A stretch of 64,000 nucleotides of DNA from Silene conica (lineage: Eukaryota; Streptophyta; Magnoliopsida; Caryophyllales; Caryophyllaceae): positions 42,860,079 through 42,924,078 of the forward strand of contig CM055313.2 of NCBI GenBank assembly GCA_029255685.2. Direction: 5' to 3'. The translations under genes were made by a program, and so were the position numbers. The notes under the pieces are model-generated. The model was not told the DNA's origin. It saw only the letters and a list, made by a program, of their open reading frames with translations, and searched no databases. Each line of letters opens with the position of its first letter. The first letter of the stretch is position 1. Shown here one piece after another: positions 12,384 to 24,168 of this stretch.

Positions 12384-12650
12384 TACATTCCACTCCTACT
12401 TTTGTTTTATTCGATTCTGGTGCATCGCATTCGTTCATATCTGCGGAGCATGCGCGGGCTATAGGACTTGATGTATATGATATTATAGCTGATTCTGTAA
12501 CTATACTATCTGGAGAGTCCATAGCTTGTAATAGAGTCTATAGTAATGTAATGATCCAAGTAGGAGCTGTGAGTTTTGAGTCGAACTTAATAGAGTTTCC
12601 TTTGGGTGGCTTTGAGGTGATACTGGGGATGGATTGGCTGAAAAAGTATA
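12372..12650 (+). pseudogene. Retroviral-type aspartic protease, 5' part
   Basis: After an apparent frameshift the sequence reads FDSGASHSF (active-site DSG at 12413-12421) and reaches GMDWLKKY just before the CACTA insertion. The protease would cleave Gag-Pol. The missing strand resumes at 14505 as [11 protein letters not shown], and the two halves are in frame when the transposon and one target copy are removed. Only the gag-protease frameshift lies in this part itself. Confidence 0.85.
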
Positions 12651-12769
12651 CACTACTACAAATATAGGTTTAGGAGACGGGGCTAATGGAACGAATTTTT
12701 GCGGAACTGTCCTAATCTGTCACTAAAGATGCGCGGGATTTTTTAATTCAGAAATACAAGACGGTTCCC

Positions 12770-13150
12770 ATTATTACCCGTCTTTATTTGTTCTAAATAA
12801 ACTAAAGAGAACGGTTAAACTACTTAACCGTGCTCTTTTGTTATCAATTGGAAAGCTAAGAGAACGGTTGCCTAGAGAACCGTTCTCTTTGCCTTGAGAG
12901 AAACTAAAAGAGAACGGTTGCCTTGAGAACTGTTCTCTTTGCTTTTCATAACAATTTTTCATTATAACTAAAAGAGAACGGTTGCCTTTAGAACCGTTCT
13001 CTTTGCTTCTAAAAGAAGACGGTTGCCTTGTGAACCGTTCTCTTAGCTTTTCATAAAAAAAATTCATTATAACTAAAAGAGAACGGTTGCCTTTAGAACC
13101 GTTCTCTTTGCTTCTAAAAGAAGACGGTTTCTTTGTGAACCGTTCTCTTT
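12770..13150. repeat. Left subterminal repeats of CACTA-1 (AGAGAACGGTT)
   Basis: The motif AGAACGGTT and its complement AACCGTTCT recur about a dozen times, often as adjacent inverted pairs that could fold. Subterminal motif arrays of this kind are transposase-binding sites in En/Spm-type elements; binding here is inferred. Confidence 0.8.
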
Positions 13151-14149
13151 GCTCTTCATAAAAATTAAACAAAACAAACATAACGTGTAACACACAGTAA
13201 CTGCAGCCTTCGAAAACCTTTGAAATTCTGCGAATTCAAAGTCTGCGTATTTTCCACATTCAGTCTTGTTTGAATTACCAATTTTCTTCTTGCTATCAAT
13301 CTGGGAATTCAATCTTGCTATCAATCGTCCGCGCCATAGTTTCTTCTTCACCAAGCAACTGAACCATAATCGTACACCCTCTTTCTCCTTTACTCTTGTT
13401 TGAATTACCAAATTTTTTTGATTTTATTTGGGTTATTAGGTTTTATGAATGTTTATGTGGTTTTGATGTTGAATATATGATGTATAATTTGTGGTTTTGA
13501 TGTTGAATATATGGTTTGTATGTGATTTGGATGAGGAATATGATGTATATTGTGGGTTAATGTATATGATGAAGGGTTAGATATAATGTCTATGCCTAGT
13601 ATGTTTTTTCTGAAATTCGTGATGTTTTTTCTGTCCTCATTCAACTGAGTCAAACACCCTTAAATCACTAAGATAGAAAAGGCAGCAGTGGTTAGTTGGG
13701 AAGGCTCGGCTGAAATTGCCACCCCTGGTTTCTATCATGGCCAATTCAGTTGTAGGAATGTAGGCAGAGGGAGTAGAAGCAAATAGACTAAAATCGTGAA
13801 CCAGAGTTCGTTGTTCATACATTGAGTGTTCAAATGACGACTTATATAGCATAGACTGTTAACTATTAAGCGGCTTAGAAACGGGTTGGTATTAACTATT
13901 AAGCGTACAGAGGGCAAACTGTTACGAGATGACGAGCTGAAATTGATATTGGCTCTGGGTCTGCCTACTACCCTGATGACTTCAAATAGGATTGTTTATT
14001 TCATATGACTTCAAATAGAATTGATTGCAATCCTGTCAGGAAAAAAAGTGAGAAATATGTTAGTTCGTTGTTTAACAAGACATTAGATGCATATTATCAA
14101 TGAAATCCCACAGTCTAAATCATACACAAATCAACTGTTATCGTCCTTA

Positions 14150-14480
14150 GTATTATTATCGTCCTTAGAACCGTTCTGGTAAGTGACCTAAGAGAACGGT
14201 TTAAAAGGGGAAAGAGAACGGTTGGGCAGGACAAAAGAGAACGGTTCAAAATAGAACCGTTCTGGTAAGTGACCTAAGAGAACGGTTAAAAAGAGTAAAG
14301 AGAACGGTTAAACAGGGCAAAGAGAACGATTGAGCATGACATAAGAGAACGGTTCGTGTCAGAACCGTTCTGGTAAGTGCACAACTAAGAGCACGGTTGA
14401 ACCGTTCTCTTAGGTAAAGAGCACGGCCAGGGGGAGCACGGTTCCGCCACTCATAGGAGAACGGTTTTTAACCGTCTTCG
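14150..14480. repeat. Right subterminal repeats of CACTA-1
   Basis: The same AGAACGGTT motif recurs in both orientations up to the right terminus, mirroring the left end. Confidence 0.8.
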
Positions 14481-14504
14481 TATCTGTATTTTGTAGTAGT
14501 GAGA

Positions 14505-17138
14505 CGGCCTACATCGACTGTTACCAAGGGAAAATTACTCTAAGAGGACCTAAGGGGGTGAGGGTATCCTACAAGGGATATTCCGTGAAACCTAAACTGA
14601 AGTTGATCACCATCAATGCCCTGAAGTCGTGCCTAAAGAGAGGTGATGAGATGCTGTTGTGTCATGTGCGAGACTTAATTGCCGAAAGACCCCAAGCCAG
14701 TGATATTGATATTGTAAGAGATTTTGAAGACGTGTTTCGAGAAGAAATTCCTGGGTTACCGCCAAAGAGGGACTTAAATTTTGGTATTGATCTGAAACCC
14801 GGGGCCGAGCCAATTTCTAAAGCACCTTACCGCATGGGACCTAAGGAGTTGGAGGAACTGAGAAAGCAGTTGGATGAGCTAGCAAGCAAGGGGTATGTGA
14901 GACCGAGCGTGTCACCTTGGGGAGGACTAGTGTTGTTTGCGAAGAAGAAGGATGGAACCGTGAGGCCGTGTGTGGACTACATGGAGCTCAATAATGTGAC
15001 GATCAAGAATAGGTATCCTTTACCTCGTATTGATGATCTTTTCGACCAATTGAGTGGGGCTGGTGTGTTTTCTAAGATTGATTTGAGGTCTGGGTATCAT
15101 CAGTTGAGAATCAAAGATGCGGATATCCACAAGATTGCGTTCAGATCGAGGTATGGGCATTATGAATTCGTGGTGATGCCATTTGGTTTGACTAATGCAC
15201 CTGCTGTTTTCATAGACTTAATGAACATAGTGTTTAGTCCCTTTCTGGACCAGTTTGTGGCGGTGTTTATCGATGACATTTTGGTGTATTCAAGGAATAG
15301 AGAGGAGCATGCAAAGCATTTGAGCTTAGTACTACATACACTTCGGGATCATCAGTTGTATGCCAAGTTGAGTAAGTGCGAATTATGGCTCGAGAAAGTT
15401 GCTTTTCTAGGCCATGTGATATCTAAGGAAGGTGTATCTGTTGACCCTAGCAAGATTGAGGCCGTTTCGAAGTGGGAGTGACCAAAGAATGTGGCAGATA
15501 TTCGAAGTTTCTTAGGGCTGGTTGGTTACTACAGGAGATTTGTGAAAGACTTCTCGAAGATAGCCAAGCCTATGACTTCATTGATGCGGAAGGAGAATAG
15601 ATTTATGTGGGATGAGAGCTGTGAGAAGGTATTTCTAGACCTGAAGGAGCATCTTACTACAGCTCCTATCCTTGCATTTCCAGAAGGGAGTGAGAATTTC
15701 GAAGTCTATACAGATGCTTCTAAGAAAGGTCTGGGTTGTGTACTGATGCAGTAGAATGGGAGAGTGATTGCTTATGCTTCCAGGCAGCTGAAGCCCTATG
15801 AGGAGAATTATCCGACGCATGATCTAGAGCTTGGAGTAGTAGTTTTTGCACTTAAATTGTGGCGACATTACCTCTATGGAGCTACATTTAAAGTGTATTC
15901 TGATCATAAGAGTTTGAAGTACATTTATACCAAGAGAGAGTTGAACATGCGTCAGAGGAGATGGATTGAGCTCATTGGAGATTATGATATGGAGATCCTG
16001 TATAAAGAAGGGAAAGCAAATGTTGTGGCCGATGCATTGAGTAGGAAATCTGTTCACGCCCTATGCACAACAAGATCGAGACTGAGTATGTATCGTGAAT
16101 TGGGACAGATGGGTATTGCAGTGATTCAAAAGGGTGAAACTTTGGGGGATTTGACGATTGAGCCTGAGTTATATTCCAGGATTCGAGAGCGCCAGAAAAA
16201 TGATCTCAGAATTCAGAAATGGCGTGAGGCAGTGAGCCAAGCAAGTAATGCAGAATCATATTCTAAGTTAGAGATTCATGATGATGAAAGTTTGAGATTC
16301 GCCGGGAGATGGTGTGTACCTGATGATGAGGACTTGAAGAGAAATTTACTGGTAGAAGCTCATTCTACACCCTATTCCGTTCATCCTGGAGGGGATAAGT
16401 TGTACAAAAACCTGAAGAAAACTTTTTGGTGGACAAAGATGAAGCAGGAGGTAGCTAAGTTTGTTTCTCGGTGCCTAGTATGCCAGAGAGTGAAAGGAGA
16501 ACATAAGTGGCCCCAAGGGAAGTTACAGCCACTAGATATACCTGAGTGGAAGTGGGAGAGCATTTCGATGGATTTTATTGTACGATTGCCTAGGACTTCA
16601 AAGGGAAATGATATGATATGGGTGATCGTTGATAGATTGACTAAATCAGCCCATTTCATTCCGGTGAAGGAGACGTGGAGTAAAGCTGAGTTGGCTAAGG
16701 CCTACATCAAGCATGTGGTGAAGCTTCATAGTGTACCTAGAGATATTGTTTATGATCGTGATTCCAGGTTTATATCTAAGTTTTGGCAAGAGTTACAGTC
16801 GTTGATGGGAACTACCTTGAAGATGAGTACAACATTCCATCCAGCGACGGACGGTCAGACTGAGAGGACTATTCAGACCCTAGAGGATATGCTGAGAGCT
16901 TGTGTACTCGAGTTTGGAGGATCTTGGGAGGACAGACTTGATCTGATAGAGTTTTCATATAATAACAGCTATCATACTAGCATTGGGATGACTCCTTTTG
17001 AGGCGTTGTATGGGAGGAAGTGTAGGAGTCCAGTTTTTTGGGATGATAGAGCTGATGTGGTGACTTTGGGACCTAAGATGATTCAGGAGATGATAGCACA
17101 TGTCCAGGTGATTCGACAGAATATGAGAGTTCCACAAG
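14505..17138 (+). pseudogene. pol: Gypsy pol: protease end, RT, RNase H, integrase, truncated
   Basis: The reading frame continues the protease ([11 protein letters not shown]). RT shows [23 protein letters not shown] and the catalytic FIDDILVYS at about 15266. RNase H shows YTDASKKGLGCVL and ends near ADALSRKS. Integrase has the H...H...CLVCQ zinc-binding region and a D, D, E triad in [12 protein letters not shown] and DGQTERTIQ. Two in-frame stops break it: TGA at 15479-15481 (probably from TGG) and TAG at 15752-15754 (probably from CAG). Both fit cytosine deamination. The frame is cut at 17138 by the Athila-like LTR, before any chromodomain. Identification is secure; function is lost. Confidence 0.95.
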
Positions 17139-18364
17139 TGATACGTGCATTTACTATACATTTTATTTATAGTTTCAGCACGTATTTCTATGCATAATTG
17201 TAGCTTTTAGTTACTATTCCTCGCGAAACGGTTTACTTTGGCATTTCTATGTTTTAAATGTAGGAACAAGCGGAAGTGAGCAAAATCAAGCTTTAACCGT
17301 CCTCCGGAAGCCATCCTAAGGGAATGCACGAAGCAAGGATCCGAACTCGTAGCCTAAAGATGCGTGCAAGCTAATTAGAGGATGGATTACACAAGAATTG
17401 GTCGACCGACCGACCAGTGCACAGTTCCAGAAGGCTTGACTACAGTTATACTGGTCGACCGACCACTATGCCCGGTCGGTCGACCAGCTCACGGGTTCCG
17501 CAACTTTGTTTTGTTTCGGTTTTTTTTCTTTTAATCTTGTAATTATAAGACTATTAAGAGACTCTCGAGAATTCTAATTAGGTTAAGCAGTCACATTAGC
17601 AAGAAACACATTAGTTTTAGGGAGAAGAACTCCAACTTTCAGATTCGTTCTTAATTTCCGATTCGTTTGTAAGTTTATGCAATTAATCTTTCTTGTCATT
17701 CAAATTCCTTGTTCTTGTTGTTATTGTTATTCAATTTTATGTTTTGCCCTCTTGAATCTTTACCTTCAATTATGTTATCTCGCATGTTGTTCTTCGAATT
17801 CGTTAGTATTAGTTTCATAATTACGCATAGCTAATTCTTATGATTGAGAATTAGGGGAACCATGGCGAAAATTAGGTTTTTAATGGTATTATGATTTTTA
17901 TACCAATCCCCATTATTGTTGGTGAACTAATTCTTTTAGATTGAAAGATTGTTAGAATTAGTTTAACAACAATTTTGGGATTGCCCTATGAACGAAAGTT
18001 TAGTGCTTTACTAGGAACCATAAGACCGTACGGATTGGGTAGAATATTGACCTAAAGGTTTATTCTTTGTTCCTTTGGATTGTGTTATTTGGTTGTTTAC
18101 CCTTTGTTGACTTGACCTAGCCATGGGGAACCGAAGTTCCTAATCATCCTCTTACTTTTGTTTAGCATTCTTGTTTGTTTTGCCATCTTAGTTGTTAGTC
18201 TCAACCAACAATCAAACCCCCTTTTTTTGTTACTTTCAATAGACTCTAAATTCACGAACAATATTAACCTTGTCTCCATGTGGTTCGACCCTTGACTTAC
18301 TCTATCTAGTTTAAGCTGAGGTTTTATAAATCTTATCTTTGGCACCCCTCAACGACAGGTGTCA
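17139..18364 (+). repeat. 5' LTR of the Athila-like element
   Basis: Starts TGATACGTGC where the pol homology of the previous element stops, and ends GGTGTCA just before the PBS. Length 1226 bp. It contains a GC-rich palindromic region (17401-17490) in otherwise AT-rich DNA and no coding capacity. Confidence 0.75.
17401..17487. repeat. GGTCGACC hairpin in the Athila-like LTR
   Basis: A perfect 14-bp inverted repeat, CTGGTCGACCGACC (17451-17464) and GGTCGGTCGACCAG (17474-17487), encloses a 9-nt loop. A further GTCGACCGACCGACC lies at 17401-17415. The same 12-mer GGTCGACCGACC is repeated in this element's gag. Confidence 0.9.
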
Positions 18365-18368
18365 AATT

Positions 18369-18387
18369 TTGGCGTCGTTGCCGGGGA
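18369..18387 (+). promoter_or_regulatory. Primer binding site, tRNA-Asp type
   Basis: TTGGCGTCGTTGCCGGGGA lies four bases after the LTR. It differs by one base from the TGGCGCCGTTGCCGGGGA site I know from Athila/Tat elements, where reverse transcription is primed. Confidence 0.8.
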
Positions 18388-18546
18388 GACGGTATAATTT
18401 TGTTTGTAAATTTTTAGTTTATTTCCCTTGTCTTAAGGAACTCCGGTTCCTTAAGACCGTTACTTACCTTCTATTCTAGTGTTGTTTTGCATATTAGAAG
18501 ACAGGTTTTTGAGAGGAAGGCTCGAGTACTCTCGTTCTAAGAGATC

Positions 18547-20504
18547 ATGGCCACTATCTATGATCACATCCAACCATAGGTACGAGATCTACCGAAGGGG
18601 TTTACTTTGCCTACACCTAACACTGGTTCTTTTGAGCTCCACCCGAACTACATCATTCTGGTGGAGCGGAAACAATTTTCTGGTCTACCCGATGAGGATC
18701 TGTTGAGGCATGTTGAGACATTCACGGATTATTGATGTTCCATACATATACCAGCCGGGGTGACTCAAGATGAGGTGAAGGCAATGATGTTCCTCTATTC
18801 ATTTAAGGATTCTGCGAGGGATTGGTACCGCTACCTTGATAGGGTAGCTGAGAAGATCACGGATTGGACTTCCTTGGCATTGGCTTTCTATAAAAAGTAC
18901 TTCCCACTTGCGAAGGCCAGTGACTTGAGAAGTCAAATCACTAATTTTCAACAAGGTCCGGATGAAGAATTTTGTGAGGCATGGGGTCGGTTCAAGAAAC
19001 TGGTCCGGTCGATTCCTCATCATGGTTTTCCTCAATGGTACTTGTGCAACCAATTCTACAATGCCCTTTAGGACGATTATAAGGTGATTCTTGATGCGGC
19101 CGCCAATGGTAGATTTCAGAATAATACCGACCATATGAAGGGTTGGAACACTATTGAAGACATGGCGGTGCATAGGGCCGAATTTGGGAGTTCGCGTGGG
19201 AATTCACGAAGGTTTAAGGTGGAGATGGATAGGGTGTTAGCTCTTGAGACAACCGTTGAAGCTCGTTTTGAAAAGCTTGAGCCAGCCCAGCTGAAACAAG
19301 AAAGTGCGAACCTAGTTACTACGGTTGACAACACGAGTGAGACGACGGAGTTGAGAGAGCTAGTTCATGCTCTAATGAAACAAATGTTGGAAATGGAAAA
19401 GGCTCAAGTGGCTTCTTTGAAGACTTTTGAGGACCAATTAGCAATCTTAGCTGCTAATCAGATTGCTAGCTCTCCGGGCAGTTGTGAGAGTTCCACAGAG
19501 ACGATAAATTCCATAAATCTCAGAAGTGGTCATTCTTATGACGGACCGACTCCAAAGAGGGATTTTGCTGAAGTTCGTACTGAAGAATTTGATCCCGTGT
19601 ACAGGTCAGTTGGTCGACCGACCATGATACCCGGTCGACCGACCGGAATACCTGACGAACGATTAGTTTCTGGAAAACAGAAGACTTCTGATAACAGCAC
19701 ATCTGGTCGACCGACCAGCACTCCTGGTCGACCGACCAAAATTCCTGAGCAGAGTGCGGTTTCCAATCCCGAGTTGTTGGACCCGTCCCTCATTCTAGAC
19801 CTCACTGAGATTCTACAGCTAAAGAAGCCGAAGATAGCTGATCCTACGGCTAGTGTTACCGTTCCGTATCCCGAGCGATTGAAAAATTCAAAAGAGGATC
19901 GGAAATTTGGTAAGTTCTTGGAGATGGTGAAGAACCTTGAGGTAACCATCCCGTTCAGTGACTTAATTACCCAGGTACCTTCTCATGCTAAATTTATGAA
20001 AGATATTTTAAGTCGTAAGAGGAAGTTTCAGGACGAAGGTGCTATTGCTTTTGTGGAAGAATGTTATGTTCTTTCACAAAATAATATAACACCTAAGTTG
20101 AAAGACCCAGGTAGTTTTTTTATCCCATGTACCATAGGAAATCATGTTATTGGGAAGGCCCTTTGTGATCTAGGGGCTAGTGTCAGTGTTATGCCTTATT
20201 CTGTTTGTGAGAGACTTAACATAGGTAGACTTAAGGTCACCAACATCACCCTACATATGGCAGATAGATCAACCCAAAGACCATTAGGGGTCTTTGAGGA
20301 TGTCCTAGTTAGAGTGGGAAAGTTCTTTATTCCTGTTGATTTCGTTGTTTTAGACATTGCTGAGGATAGTCAGATACCTATTATTTTAGGTAGACCTTTT
20401 TTACACACAGCTGGGACTGGGGCTGTGATTGATGTCAAACGCGGGATCATTACTTTAGAGGTTGGAGATGACACTATCGAGTTTAGTCTTGCCCATAAGG
20501 CAAC
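18547..20504 (+). pseudogene. gag: Athila-like gag-protease with three in-frame stops
   Basis: The frame starts at ATG 18547 and stays open except for TAG 18577, TGA 18733 and TAG 19069. It shows the gag region (FELHPNYIILVE, FSGLPDEDLLRHVETF, SFKDSARDWYRYL, DEEFCEAWGRFKKL) and the LDAAANG segment that follows. A Gln-rich linker and four GRPT repeats come next (19612-19740). The protease-like domain has DLGASVSVMP (about 20167-20196) and PIILGRPFLHTAGT. DLGAS in place of DTGAS is normal for Athila proteins. The frame is cut at 20504 by the copia LTR. TAG at 19069 probably replaced CAG and TGA may have replaced TGG, consistent with deamination. Confidence 0.88.
19612..19740 (+). repeat. Four in-frame GRPT repeats (GGTCGACCGACC)
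   Basis: The identical 12-mer GGTCGACCGACC occurs near 19612, 19633, 19705 and 19726, always in the frame Gly-Arg-Pro-Thr, mostly followed by an Ile/Thr-Pro spacer. Spacing within each pair is 21 bp. It is the same module that forms the LTR hairpin of this element. Confidence 0.9.
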
Positions 20505-21776
20505 TGATGGAAACTAAGTTTCTGATTTTATACTCAAAACTAATGTGAGTTTTGTTTCTTTAAGTTTAGGTTATAAAACTTAATAAGATCTTATGCATGC
20601 ATGATGATATCATAAGATGCGATTGTCCTTACATTGGTTTAAGAAGGTTTATACTCAATAATCACCTATTATTTGAGTCTTCAAATAACCGAAATACCCT
20701 TATAACGATCTAACAAAAATCGTCTCCAAAAGATACGTATCAAGGACCCGATCTCAAACTAAGACTATTTTTGTTACTAGAAAAATAGAATTAGCATACT
20801 AAAATTAGTAAAAATATTACTCTTATAATATTATTAATATGGAAATAATTTCTTACTTGACGAAATATTTTTAAGTACTACAAGCATGAATATGAGATGT
20901 AGTAGTGATGGGAGATATGTGTTAATAACAATGGCAAAAAGGACTAGCAAAGATGAGTGTTGTAAGTAGTGATTTTATAAGCACATGAGCTTGCTTAGCA
21001 AGCCTAATGGCCGGCCAAATCACTCCCACAAGAGCCAATGCATGGCCATCATGTTCTTACACAATGCATACAATATTCTTTACAATATTCCATTTGCATC
21101 ATACACTCAATCTTCTTATTTACTCATACACACAATCTCATAACACACTACCTAATACACGGCTGAAATGGGAATTAAAATGGACCCATTTTATCTTTGT
21201 CAATTGTGTTAATTTGTAACATGTCACATATGTTCCATAACACATGACCCAATTTGTTAATTATGCAATTTTAACTATTAAAATTCATAATTCACAATTT
21301 TATGAAATTTAAATAATTATACTAATAATTCGAAATTATTATTGTATAAAATGTAATATCATAATTTTAATTACAACTCTTTGTAATTTTATGATCAACC
21401 GTGTTCATTCTCAATTTAATCGTTTTTTAAACGAATAAATAAAACCGAGTAATAAAACGATTTTATTACTTTGACTTTTATTATTATAATCCCATTATAA
21501 CAATATTCGTCATGTAAAATTATTTCCAAAATTTCTAGTTATTAATTAATTTGTATCAAATACAATATTAATTAATTACTCCATTGAGACGGAATTCCCT
21601 AAAGATATGACCTTAAGGGATCAACTGATCACCACCATCATATGACGATAATGTCAAACTCTAGACAGCCAATCATTATCGGTAAATGTTGATCAGTCGA
21701 CTTTAAAAGAGTATGTTTCAGTCGGATAAGTTTTAATTATGTCAACACACTATTGTCGAGGACACTTCCTCCAACA
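20505..21776 (-). repeat. 3' LTR of the copia TR-GAG element, 1272 bp
   Basis: On the minus strand it begins TGTTGGAGGAAGTG (21776) and ends TTTCCATCA (20505). The first 380 bp in plus orientation match 41814-42197. It interrupts the Athila-like protease frame after GGCAAC. Confidence 0.88.
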
Positions 21777-21790
21777 ATCTCCCACTTGTC
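21777..21790 (-). promoter_or_regulatory. Polypurine tract of the copia TR-GAG element
   Basis: Minus-strand GACAAGTGGGAGAT directly abuts the LTR start. This is the expected plus-strand primer site, and a similar tract precedes the LTR at 63485. Confidence 0.8.
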
Positions 21791-23390
21791 CGAGACAAGT
21801 GTGTGTTACCAATTCTCTTGCCCTATTATTATCTCCCACTCAATGCATGGCGTCCTCTCAGGTCGTGCCGGCAATTGATTCAAATCTAGAGTGGTTTATC
21901 TCGATCTGGAGTTATAACCACTGACCGGAATTATCTACCATAGATACCTTCCGAGCGTGGCCACGCATTTCTAGTTATTATTCTCCTCGAGTGGCGTAGA
22001 GATATTTCTCAACCCTGACAAGGGGTGGACAATTCCTAATCAACTTATTCCTTCCGGCTAGCCATAGCTCATCATAACCCAAAATATGTCCTTATAAACC
22101 CCAGTTACGAAGGTGTTAGGACATAAATCAAAGTTAATCTGATAACTATGCCACCTCAGAGAACAGTCATTAGTCCAAGAACTGACTCATGTGAAACACG
22201 ATAGATGCTCCCGCCACGACCAGGCAGTCTTTTAATAAGAGTACGCCAGAGCTCTATCTGCGGTCATTACCCCGACAAATGTATCTTAACATGTCTATGC
22301 CTAGGTGATCGATTAGTCATCCCGTATGACTCTATGGCAATTGAACTCGCCATCAATCGCATCACACATCCGGTTGCATTGAGATGTCACCTCACTTAAG
22401 CAATTATGGGCGAGGTCATGATAATTCAATTCACTTTAATGGGGTTCAATATGGTCGTACCATCCCATTTGAATTTTACTTGACCTTTCGTGAGTTATAA
22501 ATAACTCAAACGATTAGTGGATTACACCATCCAAGTGGTCAACTCTTGATCACCATTTAATTTACAATCAGTTTAAGGATTTCTCGTTTATTTCCCTTAA
22601 AATTGTAATTATCTTTATTTTGAGTAAACCAGGTTTACCACGGTTCGTGCGAGCGTTCACTTTCCAGATCATATCCATATATGCTCTTTGTTCTCAAGGA
22701 GATAAGTCATCTCATGACTTGTGAATAAGATTATGTGCATTGTGTAACTCCCAGCTATAGCAATGCTTTAACATAATTTGTTAACTTGCACATTTTGTAG
22801 AATCTTGTGATGACCATGTAGTTAAAATACAAGTCATTGAGATGCATAGTCAATGAATGTAAGCCAAAGATTATTATGAATCTTTGCTTGGTATCTGGAA
22901 CTTGAGTCGTTGTAAACCTTTTACCATACGACCAAGTTATCTTCCAAAATCTTGAATATGTCTATCATCTCCATTGGAGAATACTTTGACAATTGATCAA
23001 GGTTTAATCATTGGTTTAACACTTGCTCAACAGGTTATTTTGTAAGCGGTGCGCATCCAGCTTTACACGATTATACTAATGGCGGAAACATTAGCGAATT
23101 TCAACGTGTAATCGATAGTACTTAAGGTTCGATAAATTTCCATGATCCCATCATGGCTATACTATCTTCATCTCCATGAACAACCTTAACACTGATAACA
23201 AGACGTCTTTTACAATCTCAACCAAACATCCCATGTTTATTTAGATTTTAAATCATATCAATATGTCATCTAGAATTAAAACTCGTATACTTTTCATATG
23301 TATCAATGCTTCATTCCAAACGTGCAATGAGTTGTTTTAGATAACGTTTACTCCCACTAAACACTTGCTCTTGCCTGATTCTGAAAATCC
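21791..23390 (-). other. Copia TR-GAG interior, non-coding
   Basis: AT-rich DNA without a long frame on either strand and without recognisable pol motifs. It is continuous with 31407 onward once CACTA-2 is removed. Confidence 0.6.
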
Positions 23391-23406
23391 CACTAGTACA
23401 AAAATC

Positions 23407-23905
23407 CTCTATTGCGTCAGTTCTAGGCGAGGTATTGCGTCGGTTCTTGGGTTGACGTATAAAGAGGGGACGTTTCATGAAACATCAGTTCCAAAACTGA
23501 CGCAAAAGGTTGCTATTTGCGTCGGTTCCTACCAAAACTGACGCAATTAATCAGTCAAATACATCAGTTCTTTTATAATAAACGACACAAAAGGTACTAG
23601 AACTGACGCAAATAACCACCTTTTTGTGTCAGTTTCTGGTGAACTGATGTATTTGATACATTATTTTAGCGCCATATAAGGTAGTATATGTGTCGGTTAA
23701 TACCAGAACTGACGCTTTTTTGTACCTTTTTGCGTCATTTATTGGACAACTGATGTATTTGATAAGCTATTTTGGCGCCACATGAAACGTTATTTGCGTC
23801 AACTTTGACTGGAACTGACGCTTTTGCTCTTACTTTTTGCGTCAGTTCTGTTCAGAAACGATGCAATTACTGTTTACCATTTGCGTCATTTGTTTTATGA
23901 ACTGA
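23407..23905. repeat. Left subterminal repeats of CACTA-2 (GCGTCAGTTC)
   Basis: TGCGTCAGTT and AACTGACGCA recur many times in both orientations with short spacers. This is the transposase-binding type of array. Confidence 0.85.
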
Positions 23906-24168
23906 TGCAAATTATTTTTATATTTTTAAAAAAAAATTCGCTACCGAAATTTCGGCAGCACCTCCCTGTAAAACCAAAACGCCAAAAATTTAAAACCACC
24001 CGCATTAAGATATTCAACCAAAGGACAATACATTTCCTTTGCACCAACAACGTTCATTCGTTCCAAAATCCAATCCAACATAACAACCAACGTTTTAACA
24101 ACGTTCATAATACAATCTAACCTAGCTAGTAACAATCCACCAAAAGTCTTAGTTATTACTAAGTTAAT

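Larger units (their letters stand above)
12651..14501. mobile_element. CACTA-1, non-autonomous CACTA transposon, 1851 bp
   Basis: Ends are CACTACTACAAAT and TTTTGTAGTAGTG. Flanking triplets are ATA (12648-12650) and AGA (14502-14504), the 3-bp duplication of CACTA elements with one change. Removing the element plus one triplet restores the protease frame (DWLKKY-TAYIDC), which fixes the boundaries. No transposase is seen. The middle (13160-14150) is AT-rich with nothing recognisable. Confidence 0.92.
8195..17138 (+). mobile_element. Tekay/Del-like Ty3/gypsy retrotransposon, 3'-truncated and decayed
   Basis: Domain order is LTR, gag with a CCHC knuckle, aspartic protease, reverse transcriptase, RNase H, zinc-binding and core integrase, which is the Ty3/gypsy order. 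The RT ([19 protein letters not shown]) and integrase (H...C..C, then MDFIV) resemble plant Tekay/Del chromoviruses. The end of integrase, any chromodomain and the 3' LTR are missing because an Athila-like LTR begins at 17139. The coding region has three in-frame stops, one apparent 1-bp deletion and a CACTA insertion, so it is dead. The LTR upstream lacks a recognisable 3' end and PBS. Lineage assignment is by motif resemblance only. Confidence 0.85.
17139..20504 (+). mobile_element. Athila-like gypsy element, 5' part
   Basis: An LTR (17139-18364) is followed by a PBS close to the Athila/Tat tRNA-Asp type and by gag-protease with a DLGAS active site, the combination expected of Athila-like elements. 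It inserted into integrase of the Tekay-like element after ACAAG (17134-17138). It is cut at 20504 by the LTR of a minus-strand copia element; its RT, integrase and 3' LTR are not in the window. Confidence 0.85.
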
